A stretch of 64,000 bases of DNA from Roseovarius gahaiensis (lineage in GTDB: Bacteria; Pseudomonadota; Alphaproteobacteria; Rhodobacterales; Rhodobacteraceae): positions 78,542 through 142,541 of the forward strand of contig NZ_JAAORB010000005.1 of the NCBI RefSeq assembly GCF_011601345.1, read 5' to 3'. Of this stretch, positions 17,201 through 25,586 are shown in pieces. The notes beneath the pieces were generated by a model. It searched no databases, had not been told where the DNA came from, and saw nothing but the letters and a program-made list of their open reading frames with translations. The position numbers and the translations under genes are program-made. The number at the start of each line of letters is the position of its first letter. Positions within the stretch are counted from its first letter, which is position 1.

Positions 17201-17454
17201 CTTATGAACAATCGGCTGCCCGTGGCACCATCGGCCCCGAAATACCCTTCAAGCACGACAACGCGGCCATCCGCCAGCGACAGGATCAGGTTGCCCCCGT
17301 CCCGCTGATAACCCTCTATGTCGATTTGCCGGAGATTAAGAGAGATTTCCTGCCCATTTGCCGCAGGGATCACCGTGACCTCATCCCCCTCAGGGATTGA
17401 TCCACGATACACACTGCCCGCATCTGCGCGGGCCACATACTCAATAGCCTTCAT
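14213..17454 (-). pseudogene. BapA/LapA-like Ig-repeat surface adhesin, interrupted by one frameshift
   Basis: Read from ATG 17454, the product starts with a BapA prefix-like domain (about residues 1-75, ending LILSLADGRVVVLEGYF), a Gly/Ala-rich linker, then seven Ig-like repeats of about 100 residues marked by G-x-x-EPG-[SA]-x-V-x-V and D-G-x-W-x-x-x-F motifs. At about 14837 the frame breaks: after MTIRATDTT the correct continuation (GNPGTATGQVAYDMVAPGEP) is in the next frame. One missing base explains this, and adding it gives an uninterrupted 1080-residue protein ending in a type I secretion signal (FDIYSLGDDATIVVDEDIDI). It is the first gene of the export operon. A longer start at TTG 17520 is possible, but the prefix domain begins at 17454. 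The lesion may be real or a sequencing error. Confidence 0.85.
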
Positions 17455-17773
17455 TACACTCACCACTCTACCTCGATCCGCGGCGCCTCGTTTGGTGGAC
17501 GCTACATTGATCCTCTTCAAAATCGATACAGGAAAACCAATACAATCGCTAGGGGATTTTGACGGAAAACCGCAAAATCAGGTCAGGCACGCCACATTTC
17601 GGCCATTTTTCTGCAAAATCCGCCCATCGTGAGTCTTTTGTGCAACATGAGCTGTAATCCCGCACAAACATGCGACTACGGTCAGACCCACGCTTGGCCA
17701 ACAAATACGGCTTGACGGGGCGCGATCGGGGCAACAAAGTCGCCCAAACTTTTCACCTAATCCAGAGGCCGTC
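17455..17773. other. Intergenic region between adhesin operon and argE
   Basis: This 319-bp divergent intergenic region must carry the promoters of the adhesin operon (leftward) and of argE (rightward). It is visibly more AT-rich than its flanks between 17510 and 17660. Short frames in it lack RBS and family features. I see no clear operator, riboswitch or RNA gene. Confidence 0.5.
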
Positions 17774-18937
17774 GTGACCACACAACTTGCTGATACCGTT
17801 GCGCTTCTTGGAGACCTGATTGCTTTTCCGACGGTCTCGGAGGTCAGCAATCTGGACATGATCGCCTATTTGGCGCACCGGCTTGAGGCAGACGGGGCGC
17901 GGGTGGACATTTTTCATGATGAAATCGGCCACAAAGCCAATCTTTTTGCCACCATCGGGCCGGACATGGACGGTGGCATCGTGTTGTCGGGCCATTCCGA
18001 CGTGGTGCCCGTGGATGAACAGGACTGGGCCAGCTACCCTTTTGAAATGACAGAAGATTTAGGCCTTTTATACGGGCGCGGCACCTGTGACATGAAAGGC
18101 TTTATCGCCGCCGCCGTCGCCATGGCCCCCTATTTTGCCGAACGCGTCCGCGATCGACCCGTGCATTTTGCCTTTACCTACGACGAAGAGGTTGGATGCT
18201 TCGGGGCGCAGGCCCTTGTGGACAGCCTGAAACAAAAAGGCATCCGGCCCGGCGTGGCGATCATCGGTGAACCAACAATGATGCGGATCATCGAAGGCCA
18301 TAAAGGCTGCTACGAATATACCACGCATTTTCATGGGCTTGCCGGGCATGGCTCCTCCCCCGACAGAGGCGTGAACGCGGTTGAATACGCCGCCCGCTAC
18401 GTCAACCGCCTGCTAGAGTTGAAAGACGCCCTACGCGCCCGCGCCCCCGCCGGAAGCCGATTTGACCCACCCTGGACAACCATCAACACCGGCAGCCTGA
18501 TCGGCGGTGTGGCGCATAACGTGATCGCCTCGATTGCCAAGCTGGAATGGGAGATGCGGCCCGTGCAAACCGCCGATGCGCAGTTTGTGAAGGATGAGTT
18601 GTCGCGCTATTGCGCCGAGGAATTGCTGCCAGCCATGCGGTCGATCAGCCCGGACGCCGAGATCACGACCGAAGTGATCGGCGAGGTCGACGGGCTGGAA
18701 CCCGCAGATGAAAACGAAGCCAAACAAATCATGATGGAATTGACTGGAGCCAACACTGCAGATGTCGTGCCCTTCGGCACCGAAGCGGGGATATTTCAGC
18801 AATACGGCATGTCGGCGGTGGTGTGTGGTCCGGGCTCGATTGATCAGGCGCATAAGCCCGATGAATATGTGTCGCTTGACCAGTTGCAGCAATGCGTCGA
18901 CATGTTGGGCCGGTTGGCTGACAGGCTGGATGTGTAA
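17774..18937 (+). CDS. argE: Acetylornithine deacetylase (M20 family)
   Basis: The 387-residue protein starts at GTG 17774. It carries the M20 metal-site motifs: GHSDVVPVDEQDW (His and the following Asp) near residue 74, YGRGTCDMKGF (bridging Asp) near 101, a DEEVGCFGA catalytic-Glu/ligand segment near 137 and a C-terminal PFGTEAGIFQ segment. The insertion domain contains the GHGSSPDRGVNAVEYA dimerisation motif. The fit is to the ArgE branch, which deacetylates N2-acetylornithine to ornithine, rather than DapE; a substrate variant cannot be excluded. It is a single gene followed by the convergent trmB. Confidence 0.85.
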   Translation: MTTQLADTVALLGDLIAFPTVSEVSNLDMIAYLAHRLEADGARVDIFHDEIGHKANLFATIGPDMDGGIVLSGHSDVVPVDEQDWASYPFEMTEDLGLLYGRGTCDMKGFIAAAVAMAPYFAERVRDRPVHFAFTYDEEVGCFGAQALVDSLKQKGIRPGVAIIGEPTMMRIIEGHKGCYEYTTHFHGLAGHGSSPDRGVNAVEYAARYVNRLLELKDALRARAPAGSRFDPPWTTINTGSLIGGVAHNVIASIAKLEWEMRPVQTADAQFVKDELSRYCAEELLPAMRSISPDAEITTEVIGEVDGLEPADENEAKQIMMELTGANTADVVPFGTEAGIFQQYGMSAVVCGPGSIDQAHKPDEYVSLDQLQQCVDMLGRLADRLDV

Positions 18938-18974
18938 TCAAAACAAAACAACGGCTTACGCGGCGTTGTTACAG

Positions 18975-19688
18975 TCAGGTTTTGACGAAGGTCAGGTAAT
19001 GCGGCGTGCGGCCTTCGCGCAGTGCTTTTTCCTCGTAGCGCGTGGAAATCCAGTCGTTCCACGGCGCGCGCCAGTCGGCGGGCCGTTCGGCCAGCCACTC
19101 GAAACCGTGCTGCGGCACCTGTTCCAAGGTTTGGCGCACATAATCCGGGATATCCGTTGCCACCCTGAAAATTGCCCCGGTTTTCAACACTCTGGCCAAA
19201 GGCCCTAAATGCTCGGGCGTAACGAAGCGGCGCCGATGATGGCGCTTTTTCGGCCATGGGTCAGGATATAGCAGGAACGCGCGCGAGATGCTGTGATCTG
19301 GCAACACATCAAACATATCACGGACATCGCCGGGATGAACCGCGATATTTTGCGCCCCGGACTCGCGGATTTTGCCCAACAGCATGGCCACACCATTGAT
19401 ATACGGCTCGCATCCGATAATGCCGACATCAGGATTTTGGACGGCCTGATGCACCATATGCTCGCCGCCACCAAACCCAATCTCAAGCCAGACATCGCGA
19501 TCCCCGAAAAGAGATTTTAAATCAAGGGCTTCCCTGTCTGGGTTCACGTCCCACCCGACGGCGCCGGGCGACAATTTCTCCAAGTCCTGATCAAGATAGG
19601 CCTCTTGCGACTTGCGCAGGCCCTTGCCTTTGAACCGGCCGTAAAAATTGCGCCATGGGGCGCCAGAGGGGTGTTTGTCTTGGGTCAT
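18975..19688 (-). CDS. trmB: tRNA (guanine-N7)-methyltransferase
   Basis: The 237-residue protein is a class I SAM-dependent methyltransferase that makes m7G46 in tRNA. Motifs: WLEIGFGGGEHMV (SAM-binding loop) near residue 70, the acidic GCEPYINGVAML segment, DVLPDHSISRAFLLYPDPWP with the diagnostic PDPWPKKRHHRRR core near 150-160, and FRVATDIPDYV. Start 19688 gives MTQDKHPSGAPWRNFYGRF, typical of the Rhodobacterales protein; the frame is open further upstream but into non-conserved sequence. It follows metK by 105 bp on the same strand. Confidence 0.93.
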   Translation of the reverse strand: MTQDKHPSGAPWRNFYGRFKGKGLRKSQEAYLDQDLEKLSPGAVGWDVNPDREALDLKSLFGDRDVWLEIGFGGGEHMVHQAVQNPDVGIIGCEPYINGVAMLLGKIRESGAQNIAVHPGDVRDMFDVLPDHSISRAFLLYPDPWPKKRHHRRRFVTPEHLGPLARVLKTGAIFRVATDIPDYVRQTLEQVPQHGFEWLAERPADWRAPWNDWISTRYEEKALREGRTPHYLTFVKT

Positions 19689-19793
19689 GTATTTTTGCGA
19701 ACCGGACGAAAGAGACAAGGATGTTCTACGAAACCTGATTGGCAGGCCGAGGTCTGCGCCCATCATGGACATCAGCCCCGGCCCTGCCCCAAA

Positions 19794-20960
19794 TCAGACA
19801 GATTTTTTCAGCGTTTCGATAAGATCGGTTTTTTCCCAACTAAAGCCGCCATCGGCTTCGGGCGCGCGCCCGAAATGCCCATAAGCCGCCGTTCGCTGGT
19901 AGATCGGCTTGTTGAGGTCCAGATGCTCGCGAATACCGCGCGGGGTCAGGTCCATCGATTGACGGATGGCCTTTTCGATTTCGGCCTCGTTCGCTTGCCC
20001 GGTGCCATGGGTGTCGACGTAGATCGACAACGGCTTGGCCACACCGATGGCATAGGACAGTTGCAATGTGCACCGCTCGGCCATACCGGCGGCCACGACG
20101 TTCTTCGCCAGATAGCGCGCGGCATAGGCTGCCGAGCGGTCAACCTTGGTCGGATCCTTGCCCGAAAACGCACCGCCGCCATGCGGCGCGGCCCCGCCAT
20201 AGGTATCAACGATGATCTTGCGCCCGGTCAGGCCCGCATCGCCATCGGGGCCGCCGATTACGAAGGTGCCGGTCGGGTTGACCCACCATTCGGTTTTGTC
20301 GGTGATCCATTCCGCGGGCAGAACCTCGCGGATATACGGCTCGACGATGGCGCGGATATCATCGCTGGTTTGATCTTCGCTTTCGTGCTGGGTGGAGAGC
20401 ACGATTTGCATTACCTCGACCGGCTTGCCGTTTTCATAGCGCAGCGACAATTGGCTTTTGGCATCGGGCCGCAGCGTGGGTTCGACCCCAGATTTGCGCA
20501 CCTCGGCCAGACGGCGCAGGATGGCGTGGGAAAACTGGATTGGTGCGGGCATCAGCGCATCGGTTTCATTCGTGGCATAGCCAAACATGATGCCCTGATC
20601 CCCGGCCCCGTCGCGATCGACGCCTTGGGCGATATGGGCGGATTGTTCGTGCAGGAAGTTCAGCACATGACAGGTGTTCCAGTGGAACTTTTCCTGCTCG
20701 TATCCAATGTCGCGGATGCAATCGCGGGCGATCTGCTGGATCCGGCCCATATAGTTGCGCAGGATTTCGTGATCGGATAGCCCGACCTCACCGCCGACCA
20801 CGACCATGCCGGATGTGGCAAAGGTTTCGGCCGCCACGCGGGCGTTGGGCTCCTCGGCGATCAAGGCGTCAAGGATGGCGTCCGAAATCCGGTCACAGAC
20901 CTTATCGGGGTGGCCCTCCGAAACGGATTCGGAGGTGAAGATATAATTCTGTCGGGACAT
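19794..20960 (-). CDS. metK: S-adenosylmethionine synthetase
   Basis: The 388-residue protein joins ATP and methionine to make SAM. It has the N-terminal [20 protein letters not shown] signature, the [17 protein letters not shown]/Mg motif near residue 116 and the Gly-rich [20 protein letters not shown] loop near 257-276. The start at 20960 is set by GGAG 10 bp upstream and by the family N-terminus; an upstream extension in the frame lies within the leader. That leader contains a SAM/SAH-type riboswitch whose 3' part includes the Shine-Dalgarno, so translation of metK should fall when SAM is plentiful. Confidence 0.96.
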   Translation of the reverse strand: MSRQNYIFTSESVSEGHPDKVCDRISDAILDALIAEEPNARVAAETFATSGMVVVGGEVGLSDHEILRNYMGRIQQIARDCIRDIGYEQEKFHWNTCHVLNFLHEQSAHIAQGVDRDGAGDQGIMFGYATNETDALMPAPIQFSHAILRRLAEVRKSGVEPTLRPDAKSQLSLRYENGKPVEVMQIVLSTQHESEDQTSDDIRAIVEPYIREVLPAEWITDKTEWWVNPTGTFVIGGPDGDAGLTGRKIIVDTYGGAAPHGGGAFSGKDPTKVDRSAAYAARYLAKNVVAAGMAERCTLQLSYAIGVAKPLSIYVDTHGTGQANEAEIEKAIRQSMDLTPRGIREHLDLNKPIYQRTAAYGHFGRAPEADGGFSWEKTDLIETLKKSV

Positions 20961-20968
20961 GTGTTTGG

Positions 20969-21013
20969 TGCTCCATTGATGTCTGCCGTCACGCCAGGAA
21001 GCCGTTGTGACGG
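20969..21013 (-). promoter_or_regulatory. SAM/SAH riboswitch in the metK leader
   Basis: On the minus strand the hairpin spans 21011 to 20988 with arms GTCAC and GTGAC enclosing AACGGCTTCCTGGC. A downstream ATCAATGGAGCA segment includes the metK Shine-Dalgarno (GGAG at 20974-20971). The CACAACGGCTTCCTGGCGTG core and the pairing of the conserved loop with the GGAG region match the SAM/SAH riboswitch as I know it from Rhodobacterales metK leaders, apart from a longer spacer. Expected action: ligand binding stabilises a pseudoknot that hides the ribosome-binding site. Confidence 0.85.
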
Positions 21014-21053
21014 GTTTAGCTTGGTTACGCGGGTGTCCGTGGCGCGTCAATCG

Positions 21054-22580
21054 CTATCTGGCGGGCACCCTGCGTCTGTTCCGCACAAGGCACACTGACA
21101 GCGCCAGCACAGCAAGAAGTATGGCAGGCATGTCACCCGTTCGCGCATAAAGTGTCGGCGCAAGCGGCGCGGGCAGCGGCACATCGCGCCAGCCCGCCTG
21201 CCCCAAAGGCAGCGACGCGATCACACGCCCTGCCGGGTCGATCATGGCGGAAATGCCGGTATTGGCGACGCGGATCATCGGCAAACCCTGTTCAACGCTG
21301 CGCAAACGCGCCTGCGCGAGATGCTGATAGGGGCCGGACACCTGTCCGAACCACGCGTCATTGGTGATCAGCAACAGCATATCGGGGCGCGTGGTCGCGG
21401 CGCGCAGATCCTGCGGAAAGACGCTTTCGTAACAGATCAGCGGCAAGGCGCGGCCCAGATCCCCCAAACCGATCACCTGCGCGCCCGGACCAGCGGAATA
21501 GCCATGCCCCTGCCGGGCAGCAAAGGCCCCGATGCCAAGGCGCTGCAACTGATCGCCAAAGGGGATGTATTCGCCAAAGGGCACAAGGTGATGTTTGTCA
21601 TACACCGCGGCCACGGTGCCCGCCTGATCCAGCATCACAAGCGAATTGTAAAAGCGTCGCCCATCGCTGCGTTGCAAGCCCAACACAACCGGCACCGCGC
21701 CCGCCGCCTGCGAGATCGCATCAAAAGTGGGCTGCGCGCGGTGCAACAAAACCGGCACCGCCGTCTCCGGCCAGACGATCAGGTCAGGGCGTGGCCGGTC
21801 AGCGCCAGCAGCTGTGAAGGTGATCTGGCGATCAAAGAAGGTTTGAACATGCGCCGGATCCCATTTCTGATGCTGGGGCGCGTTCGGCTGGACCAGCCGC
21901 ACCACAGGCGCATCGGGCGGGGTATTGGGCAGCGGCGTCAGTGCCGCGCCACCCGCATAAAGCGCCGCCAGCACCACAAACGTCGCACCAGCAGACAGGC
22001 GTGGCCCGGTCAATATATGCCAAAGCGCCGATGCCCCGGACAGCGCAACCGCCGACAAGACAAGCGCGCCACCAAGCGCGGCCCAACCAAGCCATGCGGT
22101 GTCAATCAGGGCGTGGCCGGTTTGCGCCCATGGAAAGCCCGTCAGAAGGTAAGTGCGCGCCGCCTCAGCCAGTGTCAGCGCCGCGACAAAGCCCACGGCA
22201 CGCGGCCCCGTGATGCGGGCTAGCGCAAAGCCCGCCCCCCAAAACAGCGCCAGACCGCCGCTCAGCCCCACCAGCGCAAAGGGTGCCATCCAGCCGTGGC
22301 GCGCCACGTCGACCAAAAACGGCTCGACGATCCAACTGAGCGACAGCGCGAAATAGCCGGTGCCAGTGGCCCAGCCCAACACGGCGGCCCGCCGCCACCC
22401 GGCGCTCTGCGTAAAAAGGGCGTAGACCACAGCCAAGGCCGCAATGCTGAGCGGCCAAAGGCCCCAAGGCGCCTGCCCCAGCCCGGCCACAGCCCCAAGG
22501 CCCGCCGCCAGCGGCAGGCGATACCCTGCCCGTAGGGCCGCCGCGCGGCGCGCAACAGCAAGCAGACGGCTGTCAGCCAT
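21054..22580 (-). CDS. lnt: Apolipoprotein N-acyltransferase
   Basis: The 508-residue inner-membrane enzyme adds the third acyl chain to lipoproteins. Its first 210 residues form several membrane spans. The C-terminal half is a nitrilase-like domain with the triad region: WPETAVPVLL (Glu), YDKHHLVPFGEYIPFG (Lys) and PLICYESVFP (Cys). The final hydrophobic segment is followed by a basic tail. The start at 22580 overlaps the end of corC by 8 bp. Standard member of the phoH-ybeY-corC-lnt operon; the metK leader begins right after its stop. Confidence 0.95.
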   Translation of the reverse strand: MADSRLLAVARRAAALRAGYRLPLAAGLGAVAGLGQAPWGLWPLSIAALAVVYALFTQSAGWRRAAVLGWATGTGYFALSLSWIVEPFLVDVARHGWMAPFALVGLSGGLALFWGAGFALARITGPRAVGFVAALTLAEAARTYLLTGFPWAQTGHALIDTAWLGWAALGGALVLSAVALSGASALWHILTGPRLSAGATFVVLAALYAGGAALTPLPNTPPDAPVVRLVQPNAPQHQKWDPAHVQTFFDRQITFTAAGADRPRPDLIVWPETAVPVLLHRAQPTFDAISQAAGAVPVVLGLQRSDGRRFYNSLVMLDQAGTVAAVYDKHHLVPFGEYIPFGDQLQRLGIGAFAARQGHGYSAGPGAQVIGLGDLGRALPLICYESVFPQDLRAATTRPDMLLLITNDAWFGQVSGPYQHLAQARLRSVEQGLPMIRVANTGISAMIDPAGRVIASLPLGQAGWRDVPLPAPLAPTLYARTGDMPAILLAVLALSVCLVRNRRRVPAR

Positions 22581-23472
22581 CCGTATGGCCGGGCAGACGC
22601 ACGCGCAGGCGCTTGATGCGACGGGGGTCGGCCTCCATCACCTCGATCACCGCGCCCGAGGGGTGTTCTACCACCTCACCGCGCACCGGCACACGCCCCA
22701 ACAGCATAAAGACCAGCCCACCCAACGTGTCGATTTCTTCTTCGTCCACCTCTTCGGTGTCGGTCAGGGACAGACCGATTTCCTGTTCGAACTCATCCAG
22801 CGGGGTTTTGGCGACGGCCAGATAGCAGCCCGGGCTTTCGCGGGTGTAATACTGATCGTCGTCGACATCGTGTTCGTCTTCGATTTCACCGACGACCTGT
22901 TCGATCAGGTCTTCGATGGTCACCAGCCCGTCCACACCGCCATATTCGTCGATCACCAGCGCCATATGCCGCCGTTCCGCCTGCATTTTTTGCAACAGCA
23001 CGCCAATGGGCATGGACGGCGGAACGAACAGCAAAGGCCGCAGCATCTGTTTCAGGCAAAAGTCGGATTTGGCCGCCTGCCCGTTAAAGCCGTGGCGCAG
23101 GGCAAAATCCTTGAGGTGGATCATGCCGATCGGCGTATCAAGCGTGCCGTCATAGACCGGAAGGCGGCTCATGCCGCTGTCGCGAAAGAGATCGACAAGG
23201 TCGTCCTTGCTGACGTTTACCGGGGCCGAGACGATCTCGGCCTTGGGAATGGCCACATCCTCGACCGCCATATCCCGCAGGTTACGCAGGCCCGGCACGG
23301 CATGCTGCACCGGATGGTCGGCCTGATCTTCGGCACCTTCGGTTCCGTCGGTGGGGCTGAACGCCCCGATGATCCGGCGGAAAAACCCGCCCTGATCCTC
23401 GTCTTCATCATGCCCGGTGTCGGACTGCGCGCTGTGCGCCGCGATAGAGGAGTCGTCTGTACTGTCGCCCAT
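22573..23472 (-). CDS. corC: CorC/HlyC-family CBS-domain protein
   Basis: The 299-residue soluble protein has an acidic, low-complexity N-terminus, a CBS pair at about residues 70-190 (VEDVAIPKAEIVSAPVNVSK; MALVIDEYGGVDGLVTIEDL) and a C-terminal CorC_HlyC domain at about 210-290. It lacks the membrane domain of the larger hemolysin-like proteins. Usually called a magnesium/cobalt efflux or hemolysin-family protein; the role is inferred from family membership. It lies between ybeY (50 bp upstream) and lnt (overlapping). Confidence 0.9.
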   Translation of the reverse strand: MGDSTDDSSIAAHSAQSDTGHDEDEDQGGFFRRIIGAFSPTDGTEGAEDQADHPVQHAVPGLRNLRDMAVEDVAIPKAEIVSAPVNVSKDDLVDLFRDSGMSRLPVYDGTLDTPIGMIHLKDFALRHGFNGQAAKSDFCLKQMLRPLLFVPPSMPIGVLLQKMQAERRHMALVIDEYGGVDGLVTIEDLIEQVVGEIEDEHDVDDDQYYTRESPGCYLAVAKTPLDEFEQEIGLSLTDTEEVDEEEIDTLGGLVFMLLGRVPVRGEVVEHPSGAVIEVMEADPRRIKRLRVRLPGHTDG

Positions 23473-23522
23473 TTTCTCTTTTTCCAGTGGTCACAAAGGC
23501 CGTCATCGGGCCTGCTACGATG

Positions 23523-24020
23523 CTAATATGGGTCATCAACCCCGAGTTTGCCAAGTATGGCCACCTCGGTTTCTTCCATCAAGGTGGCATCTTGGTCACG
23601 GATATGGTCGTAGCCCAGCAAATGCAGCACCGCGTGCACGATCAAATGGGTGATATGATCGGTACTTGGTTTGCCGGCCTCCTGCGCCTCGCGCTGGCAG
23701 GTGTCAAAGGCGATGGCAATGTCCCCCAGATGCGACGGCCCCTTGCCGCCCTCTGGCGTGGGCGGCGCGGGAGGGTGACCCGGCGTGTCGGGGCCGAGGT
23801 CATCCTCGGGCCAACTGAGCACATTGGTGGGCTGGGGCTTGCCACGGAAATCCGCGTTGAGCGTGGCAATCCGCACATCATCGCAGCCCAGCACCGCGAT
23901 CTCCCATAGGGCGGGGTCCAGTGACAGGTGCCGCAACGTGGCCTGCGCCGCGCGTTCGGCCAAGGCGGGCAGATCGGCGGTTTGCCAGCGGTCGTCTTCG
24001 ATGATCGTGTCGGTCAGCAT
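23523..24020 (-). CDS. ybeY: Endoribonuclease YbeY (16S rRNA maturation)
   Basis: The 165-residue protein has the UPF0054 zinc site H-x3-H-x5-H in HAVLHLLGYDH near residues 129-139, the conserved LNADFRGKPQPTNVLSWP segment near 55-72, and a GDIAIAFD strand. It acts in 16S 3'-end maturation and ribosome quality control. It follows phoH on the same strand after an 86-bp gap that holds a dispersed GC-rich repeat (24032-24081). A Pro-rich insertion (GHPPAPPTPEGGKGPS) between the two conserved regions is larger than in E. coli. Confidence 0.94.
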   Translation of the reverse strand: MLTDTIIEDDRWQTADLPALAERAAQATLRHLSLDPALWEIAVLGCDDVRIATLNADFRGKPQPTNVLSWPEDDLGPDTPGHPPAPPTPEGGKGPSHLGDIAIAFDTCQREAQEAGKPSTDHITHLIVHAVLHLLGYDHIRDQDATLMEETEVAILGKLGVDDPY

Positions 24021-24031
24021 ATGGCCTGTCG

Positions 24032-24081
24032 CCGGGGGCCAGCCCCCGGACCCCCGGGATATTTCAAAACAGAAGAAGGGC
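24032..24081 (-). repeat. Dispersed GC-rich hairpin repeat, copy 1
   Basis: Read on the minus strand: GCCCTTCTTCTGTTTTGAAA, then TATCCCGGGGGTCCGGGGGC and a short GC-only hairpin. The same order and near-identical sequence occurs on the plus strand at 46967-47019. Both copies lie between two co-directional genes and run in their direction. It is probably a Rhodobacterales intergenic repeat acting in RNA termination or stability; the function is inferred. Confidence 0.7.
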
Positions 24082-24106
24082 AGGTTTGTGCCCCTGCGCA
24101 GGGGGT

Positions 24107-25123
24107 TTACCCGGTTGCGCTGTCGGCCTCATACGCTTCGATGATCGCGGCGACAAGAGGATGGCGCACCACGTCGCGCGCCGTGAAATAATTGAAGGCG
24201 ATGTTGGGGATATGCCGCAGCAGGCGTTCGGCGTCATGCAGGCCGCTGGTGACGCCGCGCGGCAGGTCGACCTGGCTGCGATCGCCGGTGATCACCATGC
24301 GCGAGCCTTCGCCCAGCCGTGTGAGAAACATTTTCATCTGCATCGAGGTGGCGTTCTGCGCCTCGTCAAGCACGACAAAGGCATTGGCCAATGTGCGGCC
24401 TCGCATGAACGCCAGCGGCGCGATTTCGATGCGTTTTTCCTCGATCAGTTTGGCCAGTTGCTTGCCCGGCAGGAAATCGTTCAGCGCATCGTAAAGCGGC
24501 TGCATGTAGGGGTCGACCTTGTCTTTCATGTCGCCGGGAAGATAGCCCAGCTTTTCGCCCGCTTCGACCGCGGGGCGCGACAGGATGATGCGATCGACAT
24601 GGCCTTCGATAAACATCGACACGCCCACCGCGACGGCCAGATAGGTTTTGCCGGTGCCGGCCGGGCCGATGCCAAAGGCCAGCTCATTGCCGAACAGCGA
24701 TTGCACATAGGCCTTTTGCGCATCGGTGCGCGGTTCCACCAGTTTTTTTCGGGTCTTGATTTCAACCCGGCCACCCTTGAACATTTCCAGTTGGTCGCCG
24801 TCGCGCGTGCCGGATTCGACAGTGTCGTTCCCCATGCGCAATTCGCGGTCGACATCGGCTGATTCGACGGCCTTGCCGGTTTCAAGCCGCTGGTAGAGGG
24901 CGCGCAGCACCTCGACCGCCGTGATCGTTTCGGCTTCACTGCCAATAACAACCAGTTGATTGCCCCGGCGCAGGATCTGAACGCCCAACGTGCGTTCGAT
25001 ATCGGCTAGATTGCGGTCATACTCGCCGCAGAGATCAATCAGCAAGCGGTTATCGGGGAATTCGACGGCCTGTTCGTGCAATGTCTCGGGGCCGGACGGC
25101 GGGGGCAGCTGGGTCGTGACCAA
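24107..25123 (-). CDS. PhoH-family ATPase
   Basis: The 338-residue protein has an N-terminal KH-like region (FPDNRLLIDLCGEYDRNLAD) and a PhoH ATPase domain from about residue 120 with Walker A GPAGTGKTYLAVAVG, Walker B NAFVVLDEAQN and a downstream MVITGDRSQVDLP motif. It is the PhoL/PhoH form that accompanies ybeY and is thought to act in RNA metabolism. The start is a TTG at 25121-25123 supported by AGGAG 6 bp upstream. It heads the phoH-ybeY-corC-lnt group. Confidence 0.93.
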   Translation of the reverse strand: MVTTQLPPPSGPETLHEQAVEFPDNRLLIDLCGEYDRNLADIERTLGVQILRRGNQLVVIGSEAETITAVEVLRALYQRLETGKAVESADVDRELRMGNDTVESGTRDGDQLEMFKGGRVEIKTRKKLVEPRTDAQKAYVQSLFGNELAFGIGPAGTGKTYLAVAVGVSMFIEGHVDRIILSRPAVEAGEKLGYLPGDMKDKVDPYMQPLYDALNDFLPGKQLAKLIEEKRIEIAPLAFMRGRTLANAFVVLDEAQNATSMQMKMFLTRLGEGSRMVITGDRSQVDLPRGVTSGLHDAERLLRHIPNIAFNYFTARDVVRHPLVAAIIEAYEADSATG

Positions 25124-25213
25124 TCAGTTCTCCTGCGCAAAGGTTCAAGGATGAGCGTGCCAAGTTGCCGGGTCCGGCGCAAGCACGGGATGCGATTTGT
25201 CATGGATATGAGA

Positions 25214-25245
25214 CAAAAAAAGCCGCAGGCAATAAACCTGCGGCT
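25214..25245 (-). terminator. Intrinsic terminator after the small lipoprotein gene
   Basis: A perfect 9-bp inverted repeat (AGCCGCAGG / CCTGCGGCT) with a 7-nt loop is followed, on the minus strand, by a run of seven T. It lies 25 bp past the stop of the gene at 25270-25575 and reads in the same direction, ending the 26163-25270 transcript before phoH. Confidence 0.85.
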
Positions 25246-25269
25246 GATTTCCTGTCATCTTTGGACCTA

Positions 25270-25575
25270 TCACAAGGGATCGCCAAACAAGCTAGTGGAC
25301 CCGCCTTTGAAATCCCCCGTCGCGACGGTGGGCGGCGCGGTGCCGGAACACACAGGCTTGCCGTATTTATCCAGACGCTGCGACAGGTAGCCTTCGACGC
25401 CATCATCAATGATCCAGTGATCGCAACCGTTGGGATCAACCCAGATCCCGGCTTGAAGTTGGCTGAGATGTTTTTTGTCAAACATCTGTCTATCTACGGT
25501 TTTGTCCGGTCCGGCATCACATGCCGCCAAAAGCCCCAGAACGGGGAAGACGCTAAAAAATTTAACCAGTTTCAT
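25270..25575 (-). CDS. Small lipoprotein with WVDPxGCxHW module
   Basis: The 101-residue protein starts at ATG 25575 with AAGGGG upstream. It has a lipobox (VLGLLAAC), a short charged linker, and the module GIWVDPNGCDHWIIDDGVEG, YLSQRLDKYGKPVC with two Cys. The same module occurs in the OmpA-like product immediately upstream. I know no function. It probably resides in the outer-membrane or periplasmic leaflet with its OmpA-like neighbour, 11 bp away. The downstream terminator at 25214 closes the unit. Confidence 0.75.
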   Translation of the reverse strand: MKLVKFFSVFPVLGLLAACDAGPDKTVDRQMFDKKHLSQLQAGIWVDPNGCDHWIIDDGVEGYLSQRLDKYGKPVCSGTAPPTVATGDFKGGSTSLFGDPL

Positions 25576-25586
25576 CAGTATTCCCC

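Noticed and set aside
14147..17400. Plus-strand frames opposite the adhesin gene
   Set aside because: Low-complexity shadows of an Asp/Gly/Thr-rich repeat gene.
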